Shown here: positions 50,127 to 58,764 of the stretch, piece by piece
Position numbering within the stretch: position 1 is the first letter of the stretch
Layout of the letters: the number at the start of each line of letters is the position of its first letter
Assembly: GCA_040219025.1 (NCBI GenBank)
Contig: JAVJTE010000020.1
Span: forward strand, 434,001-498,000
From: HT1-32 sp040219025
GTDB lineage: Bacteria; Pseudomonadota; Alphaproteobacteria; Rhodospirillales; HT1-32
DNA length: 64,000 nucleotides
Direction: 5' to 3'
Notes under the pieces: generated by a model
Told to the model about the DNA's origin: nothing
Databases searched by the model: none
What the model saw: only the letters and a program-made list of their open reading frames with translations
Translations under genes and position numbers: made by a program

Positions 50127-50821
50127 CTAATCTGATGCGACGCGGTCTGATGGCGGTGACTTTGTCGCTGGCGGTCTTTTCAATGGTCGCGGGATTTCGT
50201 CCCGTTGCTGCCCGGGCGGAATCCTCGGGCCAGGAAGTGGTTCAGAAATCCCTGCTGACAGTTGAGAAATTTCTGGCTGACCGCGACTACCGCAGCCTGC
50301 ATGAACAGCTGGGCCGCGCCCGGGGTGTGCTGATTGTTCCGGGTCTGCTGAAGGCCGGGTTCATCTTTGGTGCGGAATTCGGCAATGGTGTGCTGCTGGC
50401 CCGCGACGATACCGGTAAATGGAGCTACCCGGCATTTTACACCCTCGGTGCCGGAAGCCTCGGCTTTCAGGCCGGTGTGGAAAGCTCGGAAGTCATGTTC
50501 CTGATCATGAACCAGCAGGGGCTGGAAGCGGTCATCAACCATCAGGTCAAGCTGGGTGCCGATGTCTCCATCGCCATCGGGCCGATAGGGGCCGGTGCGG
50601 AAGCATCGACAACAACCAGCCTGGGCGCTGACATCATTTCCTATTCCAAGGCGGTGGGGCTGTTTGGCGGCGCGGCGTTTGAAGGTGCTGTGATCGGCTC
50701 GCGTTCGTCCTGGAACGAGGAATATTACGGTCGCCCGGTCAGTGCGGGAACCATCGTCATCGATCAGCTGGCGCAGAATCCGGCGGCCGATGACCTGCGC
50801 AACGCACTCAACCTCCGCTGA
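50123..50821 (+). CDS. Exported SYLF/Ysc84-domain lipid-binding protein
   Basis: About 232 residues. A signal peptide (VTLSLAVFSMVAGFRPVAARAES) is followed by a SYLF domain: ARGVLIVPGLLKAGFIFGAEFGNGVLLARD, WSYPAFYTLGAGSLGFQAGVESSEVMFLIMNQQGL, GADVSIAIGPIGAGAEASTT and SYSKAVGLFGGAAFEGAVI. These domains bind phosphoinositide-like lipids in eukaryotes; in bacteria the periplasmic versions have unclear roles in the envelope. It sits between cobO and cobQ in the same direction and has no known link to cobalamin. Confidence 0.85.
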   Translation: MTNLMRRGLMAVTLSLAVFSMVAGFRPVAARAESSGQEVVQKSLLTVEKFLADRDYRSLHEQLGRARGVLIVPGLLKAGFIFGAEFGNGVLLARDDTGKWSYPAFYTLGAGSLGFQAGVESSEVMFLIMNQQGLEAVINHQVKLGADVSIAIGPIGAGAEASTTTSLGADIISYSKAVGLFGGAAFEGAVIGSRSSWNEEYYGRPVSAGTIVIDQLAQNPAADDLRNALNLR

Positions 50822-50910
50822 CTCCAGAGGGTATATTGCCCGGACTGCCTGATCGTACGGCCTGAACGGTTGCGCCGGACAGGCTGCCGCAACTGACCGG
50901 ATCTCCCCGC

Positions 50911-52377
50911 ATGTCCAGAACCGCTGCAATGATGTTTCAGGGCACCGGTTCAGACGTCGGCAAGTCGCTGCTGGTTGCCGGCCTGTGCCGTGCCCTGACC
51001 CGGCGCGGATTACGGGTTCGTCCGTTCAAGCCCCAGAACATGTCAAACAACGCGGCAGTAACGCCGGATGGTGGCGAAATCGGTCGTGCCCAGGCATTGC
51101 AGGCCCGCGCCTGCGGCATCGCGCCATCGGTTCATATGAATCCGGTCCTGCTGAAACCGCAGTCGGATATCGGTTCGCAGGTTGTTGTCCAGGGCCGGGT
51201 TTTCGGCAATGCCCGGGCCCGCGATTACTATGATCTGAAACCGCAGTTGCTGCCGCGGATTCTCGACAGCTTCCGGCAGATGCAGGATGACGCAGATATC
51301 GTCCTGGTCGAAGGCGCAGGCTCCCCGGCGGAGGTCAATCTGCGGGCCGGTGATGTGGCGAATATGGGTTTTGCCGAAGCCGCGGATATTCCGGTTGTTC
51401 TGATCGGTGATATCGAACGCGGCGGGGTGATTGCCTCGATTGTCGGCACCCGACAGCTTCTGCCACAGGCCGAGCGTGACCGGATCGCAGGCTACATCAT
51501 CAACAAGTTCCGGGGTGATGTCAGCCTGTTCGATTCCGCCATCGACATCATCGGCCATCACACCGGCAAACCCTGCTTCGGGGTTGTCCCCTACTTTGCC
51601 GCTGCCTCGCGCCTGCCGGCGGAGGATGCGGCTTCCCTGTCATCGCCGTCGGCGGCGGCGGATGCGCTGATCAGGATTGCGGTTCCCCGGCTGTCGCGGA
51701 TTGCCAATTTCGATGATCTCGACCCGCTGGCGGCTGAACCGGGTGTCGCCCTGACCATCGTCCGGCCCGGCGAGGTGATTCCGGCGGGGACAGATCTGGT
51801 GCTGCTGCCCGGCTCCAAGGCGACGATGGCGGATCTGCGGGAGGTGCGGCGCAACGGCTGGGATATTGATATTCTGGCCCATGTCCGGCGGGGCGGGGCA
51901 GTCATCGGGCTTTGCGCCGGCTATCAGATGCTGGGCCGGTGCGTCAGTGACCCCGACGGCATCGAGGGCCCGGCGGGAAGCGAGCCGGGCCTTGGCCTGC
52001 TGGACGTCGAGACGGTGATCGGTGGCGACAAGGCATTGATCGCCCGCCGGGCGACGCATCTGGCCAGCGGGCTTTCGGTGACCGGCTACGAGATGCATAT
52101 GGGCCGGACAGCCGGACCGGACTGCGCCCGCCCGGTACTGACCTTCAGTGATGGTCGCAGCGATGGCGCCACCAGCGCCGACGGACTGGTCTCCGGCTGT
52201 TATCTGCACGGCCTGTTTGCCGAAGATGACTGCCGCCGCGACATCCTGCTCCGCCTCAACCCCGCCATCCGCTCTGCCGTCAGATATGAACAGGAGGTCG
52301 AGGACACCCTCGATGCACTGGCCCGGCATCTGGAGTCCTCACTGGATATCGACGGGTTGCTGCGGGCAGCCCGATAA
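50911..52377 (+). CDS. cobQ: Cobyric acid synthase CobQ
   Basis: A 488-residue amidotransferase that amidates positions b, d, e and g of adenosylcobyrinic acid a,c-diamide using glutamine and ATP. GTGSDVGKS (11-19) is the P-loop of the dethiobiotin-synthetase-like domain, and the C-terminal class I glutaminase has the nucleophile in GLCAGYQMLG and the histidine in GCYLHGLF. It closes the cob gene run, 90 bases after the SYLF gene. Confidence 0.96.
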   Translation: MSRTAAMMFQGTGSDVGKSLLVAGLCRALTRRGLRVRPFKPQNMSNNAAVTPDGGEIGRAQALQARACGIAPSVHMNPVLLKPQSDIGSQVVVQGRVFGNARARDYYDLKPQLLPRILDSFRQMQDDADIVLVEGAGSPAEVNLRAGDVANMGFAEAADIPVVLIGDIERGGVIASIVGTRQLLPQAERDRIAGYIINKFRGDVSLFDSAIDIIGHHTGKPCFGVVPYFAAASRLPAEDAASLSSPSAAADALIRIAVPRLSRIANFDDLDPLAAEPGVALTIVRPGEVIPAGTDLVLLPGSKATMADLREVRRNGWDIDILAHVRRGGAVIGLCAGYQMLGRCVSDPDGIEGPAGSEPGLGLLDVETVIGGDKALIARRATHLASGLSVTGYEMHMGRTAGPDCARPVLTFSDGRSDGATSADGLVSGCYLHGLFAEDDCRRDILLRLNPAIRSAVRYEQEVEDTLDALARHLESSLDIDGLLRAAR

Positions 52378-52450
52378 GGTTTCCGGGCAAGGTTTTGAGT
52401 TTTCGGCTGATGTATCGCATAGTCCGCGCAATGACAGACAGGAGACATAT

Positions 52451-53008
52451 GTGAGTGATGAGACAACGAATGCTGCAAGTGACAAGGAATATCGCGACTC
52501 CCTGAGGAAGCAGCTGGAGGATCATATCCTCCGTCTTTCGGTCGTGGCTTCCGTGGTCCATCGTGACGGACCGAAGGGCGTCACACCGGAAGCCCTGAAG
52601 GAATTCGTCAAGGGCGGGCTGCCGGTCTATCCCAATCATGGCGTCTATGCGTCGGGTCTCGGGTTCTTTCTGGGGGCACGCACCCTGAAGCTGGAAGCAG
52701 AAGACGCGATCATGTTCGGGGCAGAACTGTCCTTCGGCATGTACCAGCGTCTGGGCCTGCCGGTGGAACGCGCCGAAGCCTCTGTGCATGAGTCACTGGA
52801 CGGCCTTATCGAGGCGCTGGAAGACCTGCACGACAAACAGGAAGCGGGCAAGGGCCAGGGCCAGCTCAGTGATGCGCAGGCGGTCGCCCTGTTCACGCAG
52901 GTCGTGGCCAGCCGGATCATCGCCAGCCTGACCGGCAGGAAAGATGATCCGTTCCAGCCGACCGATGACGAAATCAAGGAATTTGCCCGTCTGGTCGTTG
53001 TGACCTGA
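52451..53008 (+). CDS. Hypothetical alpha-helical protein, unrecognised
   Basis: A 185-residue protein starting with GTG at 52451, with GGAG six bases upstream; an ATG overlapping it is immediately stopped. No signal peptide, membrane helix, metal motif or known catalytic motif is visible. The middle (GLPVYPNHGVYASGLGFFLGARTLKLEAEDAIMFGAELSFGMYQRLGLP) is Gly/aromatic-rich and flanked by acidic helices (VHESLDGLIEALEDLHDKQEAG). Base composition and codon use look like the neighbours. It follows cobQ by 73 bases and may be its last operon member. Confidence 0.65.
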   Translation: MSDETTNAASDKEYRDSLRKQLEDHILRLSVVASVVHRDGPKGVTPEALKEFVKGGLPVYPNHGVYASGLGFFLGARTLKLEAEDAIMFGAELSFGMYQRLGLPVERAEASVHESLDGLIEALEDLHDKQEAGKGQGQLSDAQAVALFTQVVASRIIASLTGRKDDPFQPTDDEIKEFARLVVVT

Positions 53009-53041
53009 TAAACAGGCCGCGCCCCGGCGTTGCTCTCCGGA

Positions 53042-53494
53042 TCAGTTTTTCAGGAACTGGGCGTGACAGCTGGTGCAGGTCTGGATGATTTCAGACAATG
53101 CCGCCTGTACGGCGGGGCGGGCGCCGCCCATGCGACGGGCTGCCACGAAGCCCGCATCTGCCTGACGCCGGGCCTCGACAAACAACCGGTCGAAGTTCCG
53201 GCGCAGCTGCCAGATCACCGGGCTGGCCCGCCCGCCACGGGAGGACCGGCTGTTGGGGAACAGGCGGCTGACACTCTTCAGCACCTCGGTCATGATATAG
53301 AACTGCTCGGCAACCTCCTGTGGCCGGTAGGCGGCGGGCGGGGCCGATTCCAGCACAAGCAGCCGGTTCACGCTGTCCTGCAGCAGCTGCATGCCCTGCT
53401 GCCGGGTCTCCACGACATCCTGTGCGGCTGCCGGGATACTCCAGATCAGCAGGCAGACTGCCAGCAGGGGCAGCATCTGTCGGGAAGCGTTCAC
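53042..53494 (-). CDS. Cytochrome c'-like monoheme protein
   Basis: A 150-residue exported protein with a signal peptide ending PAAAQ (about residue 25) and a single C-terminal heme site CTSCHAQFLKN (140-144), the cytochrome c'/c-556 placement. The rest is compatible with a four-helix bundle. The start is probably GTG at 53494, overlapping the stop of the upstream gene as GTGA; an ATG at 53476 is the alternative. It may bind NO or transfer electrons in the periplasm. Confidence 0.82.
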   Translation of the reverse strand: MNASRQMLPLLAVCLLIWSIPAAAQDVVETRQQGMQLLQDSVNRLLVLESAPPAAYRPQEVAEQFYIMTEVLKSVSRLFPNSRSSRGGRASPVIWQLRRNFDRLFVEARRQADAGFVAARRMGGARPAVQAALSEIIQTCTSCHAQFLKN

Positions 53495-54129
53495 TGGGCC
53501 AGGGCGTCGGCCATCAGCTGGACATGGGCTGCGATCTGGTCAACGCCACCTTCACCGCCAGTCCAGGCAATCTTGCCATCCCGGTCCAGATCGACCCCGG
53601 CCAGCAGCTGCAGCGACAGGTCACGCATCTCGCGGACCAGCGGCGCGGCCACCTGCGGGTCTGCGGCAAGAATGATACTGTTCGCCAGTCCCCGGATGGC
53701 ATCGGCACGGGCCATGCTGTCGGATGCCGCCGCAGCGACATGGGCCGCATGCATCTTCACGCCCTCGGTTGCGTCGGTGGCCCCTGCTGCCCGGCCTGCG
53801 GCAAGCGACAGCCCGGCCAGCGCCTTCTTCAGCCCGTAACCCAGCCCGCGACCGCTGAAGGACGCCTCCGGCTCAATGGCGTGTATGACATGGCGGGCCT
53901 GTGTCCGCATCCAGTCCAGATCGTCGGTCTTGCTGGCGGCATAGCGGGCGTGGCGCTCGACGTTGCGCGCCTCGCCGTACACGGTTGCCAGCAGGCCCTG
54001 GCCGTCCGGCGTATCCGGTGCCCGGGTCTGGATCATCATCAGCGCACTGGCGGCACCCGCAGCCAGGGCCGCGCCCGGCAGGATAACGGCCAGACAGGTC
54101 AGTGCAGCGCAAAGACGGCGGAAATACAT
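53491..54129 (-). CDS. Exported protein of unknown function coupled to cytochrome c'
   Basis: About 212 residues from ATG 54129, opening with a clear signal peptide (FRRLCAALTCLAVILPGAALAAG). No CxxCH is present. The mature part is Ala-rich and helical with several histidines (RHARYAAS, HVIHAIEPE, GVKMHAAHVAAAA), and it ends with DLDRDGKIAWTGGEGG, which resembles an isolated EF-hand-like DxDxDG calcium loop. It is translationally coupled (4-base overlap) to the cytochrome c'-like gene and may be its periplasmic partner. I do not recognise the family. Confidence 0.65.
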   Translation of the reverse strand: MYFRRLCAALTCLAVILPGAALAAGAASALMMIQTRAPDTPDGQGLLATVYGEARNVERHARYAASKTDDLDWMRTQARHVIHAIEPEASFSGRGLGYGLKKALAGLSLAAGRAAGATDATEGVKMHAAHVAAAASDSMARADAIRGLANSIILAADPQVAAPLVREMRDLSLQLLAGVDLDRDGKIAWTGGEGGVDQIAAHVQLMADALAQ

Positions 54130-54308
54130 GATCAGGCTCCTGTTGTCGTTTCGATTACCCTCATCAAACATCGCAAAGCTTGAAAATCTGCAAAGGACCG
54201 GGTGAATAAATTAATCGTGATACCAAACCGGGACGGAACTCCTGTAGTTTCACAGATTCCTGCAGTGTTGCAGTCAGAATTATAAAAACTCAACAGAGAG
54301 GCTCACCC

Positions 54309-54767
54309 ATGGTCACGTTTCAGAAAACTGCGGCAGCGCTGATCGCTGTCTCTACCCTGCTGGTTGGTATCACGGCAGCCAGTGCTGCGGGCGAAGATGA
54401 CATCAAGTACCGGCAGACGAATTACAAGGCTGTTGGTGCACATCTGGGAGCAATGGCAGCCATTCTCAAAGGCGAGGTGCCGCACAAGGATCAGCTTGCC
54501 GGTCATGCAGACGCCCTTGCGATGATTGCGAAGAATGCGCCCAGCCTGTTCCCGGAAGGATCGGGACCTGATGCCGGTGATACCAAGGCCAAGGCCGAAA
54601 TCTGGAGCGACCCGGAGGGCTTCAAGAAAGTTCTCGACGGGTTTGATGTGGCGGCAGCGAATGTTGCGGCAGCAGCCAAGACTGGTGACATGGATGCCGT
54701 CGGTGCTGCCTTCAAGCAGCTCGGAGCGTCCTGTGGTGCCTGCCACAAGGTTTATCGGGCAAAATAA
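54309..54767 (+). CDS. Cytochrome c'
   Basis: A 152-residue periplasmic protein with a signal peptide ending ASAA (about 22) and a C-terminal heme site CGACHKVYRAK (142-146), the typical cytochrome c' layout. KYRQTNYKAVGAHLGAMAAILKGEVP is the conserved first helix. Cytochromes c' have a five-coordinate heme that binds NO and can protect against it. Divergent from the other cytochrome/unknown pair across 179 bases, and followed by a perfect 11-base hairpin. Confidence 0.92.
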   Translation: MVTFQKTAAALIAVSTLLVGITAASAAGEDDIKYRQTNYKAVGAHLGAMAAILKGEVPHKDQLAGHADALAMIAKNAPSLFPEGSGPDAGDTKAKAEIWSDPEGFKKVLDGFDVAAANVAAAAKTGDMDAVGAAFKQLGASCGACHKVYRAK

Positions 54768-54777
54768 ATCTCTGAAC

Positions 54778-54806
54778 GGCCCTTCCGGTTTATCGCCGGA
54801 AGGGCC
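54778..54806 (+). terminator. Hairpin after cytochrome c'
   Basis: GGCCCTTCCGG (54778-54788) and CCGGAAGGGCC (54796-54806) pair perfectly around TTTATCG, ten bases after the stop. The T-run is weak (GGACAGGTTT), so it may be a stabiliser as much as a terminator. Confidence 0.6.
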
Positions 54807-54874
54807 GGACAGGTTTGCGATATATATGACGCCGCGCGGATTGATTTCCGTCGCGGCGTTGTCATGATCAGGTC

Positions 54875-56056
54875 ATGAAACAGTCTGTCGATATCGCCAT
54901 CGTGGGCGGGGGCGTCATAGGCAGCGCGATTGCCTGGTTCCTGACGCAGGCTCCCGACCCGCCGACAGTCGCCCTGATCGAGAAAGACCGCGGTTTCACG
55001 CAGGCCAGCACCACTCTCTCCGTTGGCGGGATCCGGCAACAGTTCTCGACGCCCGAGAATATCGCGATGTCCCTCTATGCCGCCCGGTTTGTCCGTGATG
55101 CCCCGATCTTGCTGGCAGTCGGCGATGAACAGCCGGATCTGGCATTCCGCGAAAACGGATATCTGATGCTGGCCAGCGCCGCCGGTGAGGACATTCTCCG
55201 ATGCAATACCGGGCTTCAGCAATCGATGGGTGCCGATATCGCGCTGCTGTCACCAGACGAAATCGGCGTCCGGTTTCCCTGGCTTTCATCGACAGGACTG
55301 GCCGCCGGTGCGTACGGGCAAAGCGGTGAAGGCTGGATTGACCCTGCCAGCCTGCTGCAGGCGTTCCGGCGCAAGGCCCGCGATCAGGGTGTGCATCTGA
55401 TTGACGACCGGGTGACCGGTATCGAACAGGCAGCGGGTCGGGTGAACGGGGTTTCTCTGGCGTCCGGTGAGGTGATCCGGTGTGATCAGCTGGTGATTGC
55501 CGCCGGCCCGGACAGCGGTGCTGTTGCCGGTCTCGCCGGTGCGGACATTCCGGTGGAGCCGCGTCGCCGTCAGGTCTTTGTCATCGACGCCCGGCAGGAA
55601 ATTCCGGACTGCCCGCTGGTGGTCGATCCCGGCGGTGTCTATTTCCGGCCGGAGGGAAAATATTTCATCTGCGGCAAGTCGCCTGATGCGGCAGATGATC
55701 TGCCGGGCTGGCGCGGTGATGAGCCGGTTGATTACCGCCAGTTCGAGGAGGATATCTGGCCCGTTCTCGCCGAACGTGCGCCGTTGTTTGAGGCGGTAAA
55801 AGTGATCAATGCCTGGGTCGGGCATTATGACTATAATCAGGTCGACCAGAATGCGATCATCGGACGGGTTCCGGGTTTTGGAAACCTGCATGTCGCCTCC
55901 GGTTTCAGTGGTCATGGTCTGCAGCAGGCCCCGGCTGTCGGCCGCGCCATGGCAGAGCTGCTGCTGACCGGCGGCTTTCAGTCCCTCGACCTGTCGCGTT
56001 TTTCGCCAGACCGGTTCGGGAGGCAGGATCTGGTACTGGAAAGCAACGTGGTCTAG
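54875..56056 (+). CDS. FAD-dependent oxidoreductase (DAO/sarcosine-oxidase-like)
   Basis: A 393-residue D-amino-acid-oxidase-superfamily flavoprotein. GGGVIGSAIAWFL (11-23) binds FAD, STTLSVGGIRQQFSTPENIAMS is typical of sarcosine/glycine-betaine-related oxidases, and ASGFSGHGLQQAPAVGRAMAELLL is the C-terminal FAD block. VFVIDARQEIPDCPLVVDPGGVYFRPEGKYFICG shares features with FOXRED1-like enzymes. It would oxidise an N-methyl or primary amine in the cytosol. No subunit partners nearby. Confidence 0.85.
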   Translation: MKQSVDIAIVGGGVIGSAIAWFLTQAPDPPTVALIEKDRGFTQASTTLSVGGIRQQFSTPENIAMSLYAARFVRDAPILLAVGDEQPDLAFRENGYLMLASAAGEDILRCNTGLQQSMGADIALLSPDEIGVRFPWLSSTGLAAGAYGQSGEGWIDPASLLQAFRRKARDQGVHLIDDRVTGIEQAAGRVNGVSLASGEVIRCDQLVIAAGPDSGAVAGLAGADIPVEPRRRQVFVIDARQEIPDCPLVVDPGGVYFRPEGKYFICGKSPDAADDLPGWRGDEPVDYRQFEEDIWPVLAERAPLFEAVKVINAWVGHYDYNQVDQNAIIGRVPGFGNLHVASGFSGHGLQQAPAVGRAMAELLLTGGFQSLDLSRFSPDRFGRQDLVLESNVV

Positions 56057-56078
56057 TTATCTGTTCAGTCAGGTGTCT

Positions 56079-57710
56079 TTACGACAGCTTCAGTACCTGT
56101 TCCCGCAGTACAAATTTCTGGATCTTGCCGGTCGATGTTTTTGGCAGCGGGCCGAAGACAACGGTTTTCGGGGCTTTGAAACGCGCCATTTTACTCTGGC
56201 AAAAAGCAATCACATCGGCCTCCGTTACCGGCCCGGCCGCATCGCGCAGGGTGACAAAAGCGCAGGGCGTCTCCCCCCATTTCTCGTCGGGGCGGGCAAC
56301 GACGGCGGCTTCCATGATGTCGGGATGCCTGTACAGCACTTCCTCGATTTCCAGCGAGGAGATGTTCTCGCCGCCGGAAATGATGATGTCCTTTGAGCGG
56401 TCCTTGACCTCGATATAGCCGTTGGGGTGGGTGACGGCGAGGTCACCGGTATGGAACCAGCCGCCGGCCAGGGCGGCTTCTGTTGCGCCCGGGTTTTTCA
56501 GATATCCCTTCATTACCGCATTGCCGCGGATAAACATTTCGCCGATCTGCTGACCGTCCCGGGGCACTTCGGTAAAGGTCTCCGGATCAAATACCTTCAC
56601 ATCCTCGAAAGCCGCGGTCTGGACGCCCTGCCGGGACATCATGACGGCCCGCTCGTCAGGATCGAGTTCATCCCATTCCGGCTGCCAGACGCAGATGGTT
56701 GACGGGCCATAGGTCTCTGTCAGGCCATAGAGATGCGAGACGCTGAACCCCATCTTGCTCATCGACGCGATGATCGCACTGGGTGGTGCAGCACCACCGG
56801 TTGCCACCTTGACCGTATGGCCGAAGCTGCGTTTCACCGCAGCGGGTGCATGCACCAGCATGTTCAGGACAATCGGTGCCCCGCACATGTTGGTCACCTG
56901 CTCGTCGACAATCAGCCGGAAGATTTCTTTCGGATCGACAGCCCGCAGGCAGACATGGGTTGCCCCGGCGAAGGTGACCGCCCAGGTGCAGGTCCAGCCG
57001 TTGCAATGGAACATCGGCAGCGTCCACAGATAGGTGCTGCGGTCGTTCAGCTCGAACGCGAAGGCATTGCTGACCGAATTCAGATAGGCCCCGCGATGAT
57101 GATAGACCACGCCTTTCGGATTGCCGGTGGTGCCGGAGGTATAGTTCAGGCTGAGGGCCTGCCATTCATCTTCCGGCAGGGAGACGGGGAAATCCGGATC
57201 GGCAGCGGCCAGCATCGCCTCATACTCACCGGTCCCGATGAGGTCCCCCGGCCCGGTATATTCCGGGTCGTCATAATCGATGACAACGGGCCGGGCTCTG
57301 GTCAGCGACAGGGCTTCATGCGCGACGGCAGACAGGGCCCGGTCGACGATGAACATCTTTGCTTCGGAATGTTCCAGAATGAAGGCGATGGTCGCTGCAT
57401 CCAGTCTGGTGTTGATGGCATTCAGTACGGCACCGGCCATCGGAATGCCGTAATGGGATTCCAGCAGGCAGGGTGTGTTCATGGCCAGCACACTGACTGC
57501 GTCCCCGCGACCGATTCCCCGTGCCGACAGTGCGGACGCAAACCGGCGGCAACGATCAAGCATCCGGCTGTAGGTGATGCGGGACCGGCCATGAATGATC
57601 GCGGTCTTTTCCGGATAGACCATGGCGGAGCGGCGCAGGAAGCTGATGGGTGACAGCGGCAGATGGTTGGCCGCGTTCTGCCCGAGCGATTGTTCAAAGA
57701 TATCCGTCAT
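56079..57710 (-). CDS. Acyl-CoA synthetase (AMP-forming, DmdB/fatty-acyl-CoA ligase-like)
   Basis: A 543-residue ANL ligase. LNYTSGTTGNPKGVVYHHRGAY is the P-loop, WTLPMFHCNGWTCTWAVT and HLYGLTETYGPST the acyl-pocket regions, GWFHTGDLAVTHPNGYIEVKDRSKDIIISGGENISSLEIEE the hinge and LPKTSTGKIQKF the adenylation lysine. This subgroup includes medium-chain and methylmercaptopropionate-CoA ligases (DmdB); the acid cannot be decided. The start overlaps the agmatinase-family stop by four bases. Confidence 0.87.
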   Translation of the reverse strand: MTDIFEQSLGQNAANHLPLSPISFLRRSAMVYPEKTAIIHGRSRITYSRMLDRCRRFASALSARGIGRGDAVSVLAMNTPCLLESHYGIPMAGAVLNAINTRLDAATIAFILEHSEAKMFIVDRALSAVAHEALSLTRARPVVIDYDDPEYTGPGDLIGTGEYEAMLAAADPDFPVSLPEDEWQALSLNYTSGTTGNPKGVVYHHRGAYLNSVSNAFAFELNDRSTYLWTLPMFHCNGWTCTWAVTFAGATHVCLRAVDPKEIFRLIVDEQVTNMCGAPIVLNMLVHAPAAVKRSFGHTVKVATGGAAPPSAIIASMSKMGFSVSHLYGLTETYGPSTICVWQPEWDELDPDERAVMMSRQGVQTAAFEDVKVFDPETFTEVPRDGQQIGEMFIRGNAVMKGYLKNPGATEAALAGGWFHTGDLAVTHPNGYIEVKDRSKDIIISGGENISSLEIEEVLYRHPDIMEAAVVARPDEKWGETPCAFVTLRDAAGPVTEADVIAFCQSKMARFKAPKTVVFGPLPKTSTGKIQKFVLREQVLKLS

Positions 57711-58690
57711 GCTGAATGGCTCTTGTCCGCCCTGAGGCTGCGTTCGTGAAAGATGAAGCCGAGGAAGTTCATCAGTAGCTGTGCGGCGAGAAAGCCGGTG
57801 ATGCCCGACGGATCGTAGGCCGGTGCGACCTCCACCAGATCCATACCGACCACATCCCCCTGTTTTGCCAGCCCTTGCAGGATTTCGAGAACTTCATAAT
57901 ACTGGAAGCCGCCATGGCTGGGGGTGCCGGTGCCGGGCGCGATAGACGGATCGAATCCGTCGATATCGATGGTCACGTAATATCGCACATTCTTTGGAAT
58001 GCGGGCCAGAACACCGTCCGCCCCGAGTTTGCGCACATCGCGGACGGACAGAATGTCAGACCCGGCATCGCGGGCAGCGTCATAATCCGACCGGTTGGAG
58101 GAGGACACATTACGGATGCCCATCTGGGTCATGCCGGTGACATGAACCATTTCCGAGGCCCGGCGCAGCGGATTGCCATGCCCATAGCGCACGCCATGCC
58201 GTTCATCGACGAAATCCAGATGCGCATCGAAATGGATGATATGGACCGGGTCCTGACCGGCATAGGCTGCCATGCAGGGCGCATGAACCGCATGGTCGCC
58301 ACCGAGAATGACCGGCAGCGCGCCGGATTCGAGAATCTTGCGCACCGCGAATTCCGTGTTCGCATGGCTTTGCACTGTGTCGGTATGGACGATGTCCGCA
58401 TCCCCGACATCAACGATCCTGACCCCGCCGTCCGGCAGATAGACGACATCGTCCTCGAAATCATAGGCACCGGCATGCCCGAACGAGAACAGGGTCGATG
58501 CTTCACGGATGGCGCGGGGACCAAAGCGGGCGCCGGACCGGTACTGGGTCCCCATATCATAGGGCACACCGAGCACGGCAACATCCGCGTCGATATTGTC
58601 CCAGTCGGTGAGCGGCGGTGATTTTGCGAAGGTGCAGTGGCCGACGAAGGGCAGGTTCAGTCGCCCTGAATCATAACTGTTGCCTGACAT
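57707..58690 (-). CDS. Agmatinase-family ureohydrolase
   Basis: A 327-residue ureohydrolase with the binuclear manganese site: His in GGDHAVHAP, the Asp-His-Asp of HFDAHLDFV, and the Asp pair in DIDGFDPSIAPGTG. AVLGVPYDMGTQYRSGARFGPRAIRE is the agmatinase/guanidinobutyrase-type substrate region. It releases urea from a guanidino compound such as agmatine or 4-guanidinobutyrate. Start taken at the ATG (58690); a TTG lies directly before it. It is coupled by four bases to the acyl-CoA synthetase, an unusual partner. Confidence 0.88.
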   Translation of the reverse strand: MSGNSYDSGRLNLPFVGHCTFAKSPPLTDWDNIDADVAVLGVPYDMGTQYRSGARFGPRAIREASTLFSFGHAGAYDFEDDVVYLPDGGVRIVDVGDADIVHTDTVQSHANTEFAVRKILESGALPVILGGDHAVHAPCMAAYAGQDPVHIIHFDAHLDFVDERHGVRYGHGNPLRRASEMVHVTGMTQMGIRNVSSSNRSDYDAARDAGSDILSVRDVRKLGADGVLARIPKNVRYYVTIDIDGFDPSIAPGTGTPSHGGFQYYEVLEILQGLAKQGDVVGMDLVEVAPAYDPSGITGFLAAQLLMNFLGFIFHERSLRADKSHSA

Positions 58691-58764
58691 CAATCCCCCC
58701 TGACACTGCGTTGCCGGTATGCTGACGGCAAACGCCTATGGCAGCAAGCACCGGATCGGGGAAA

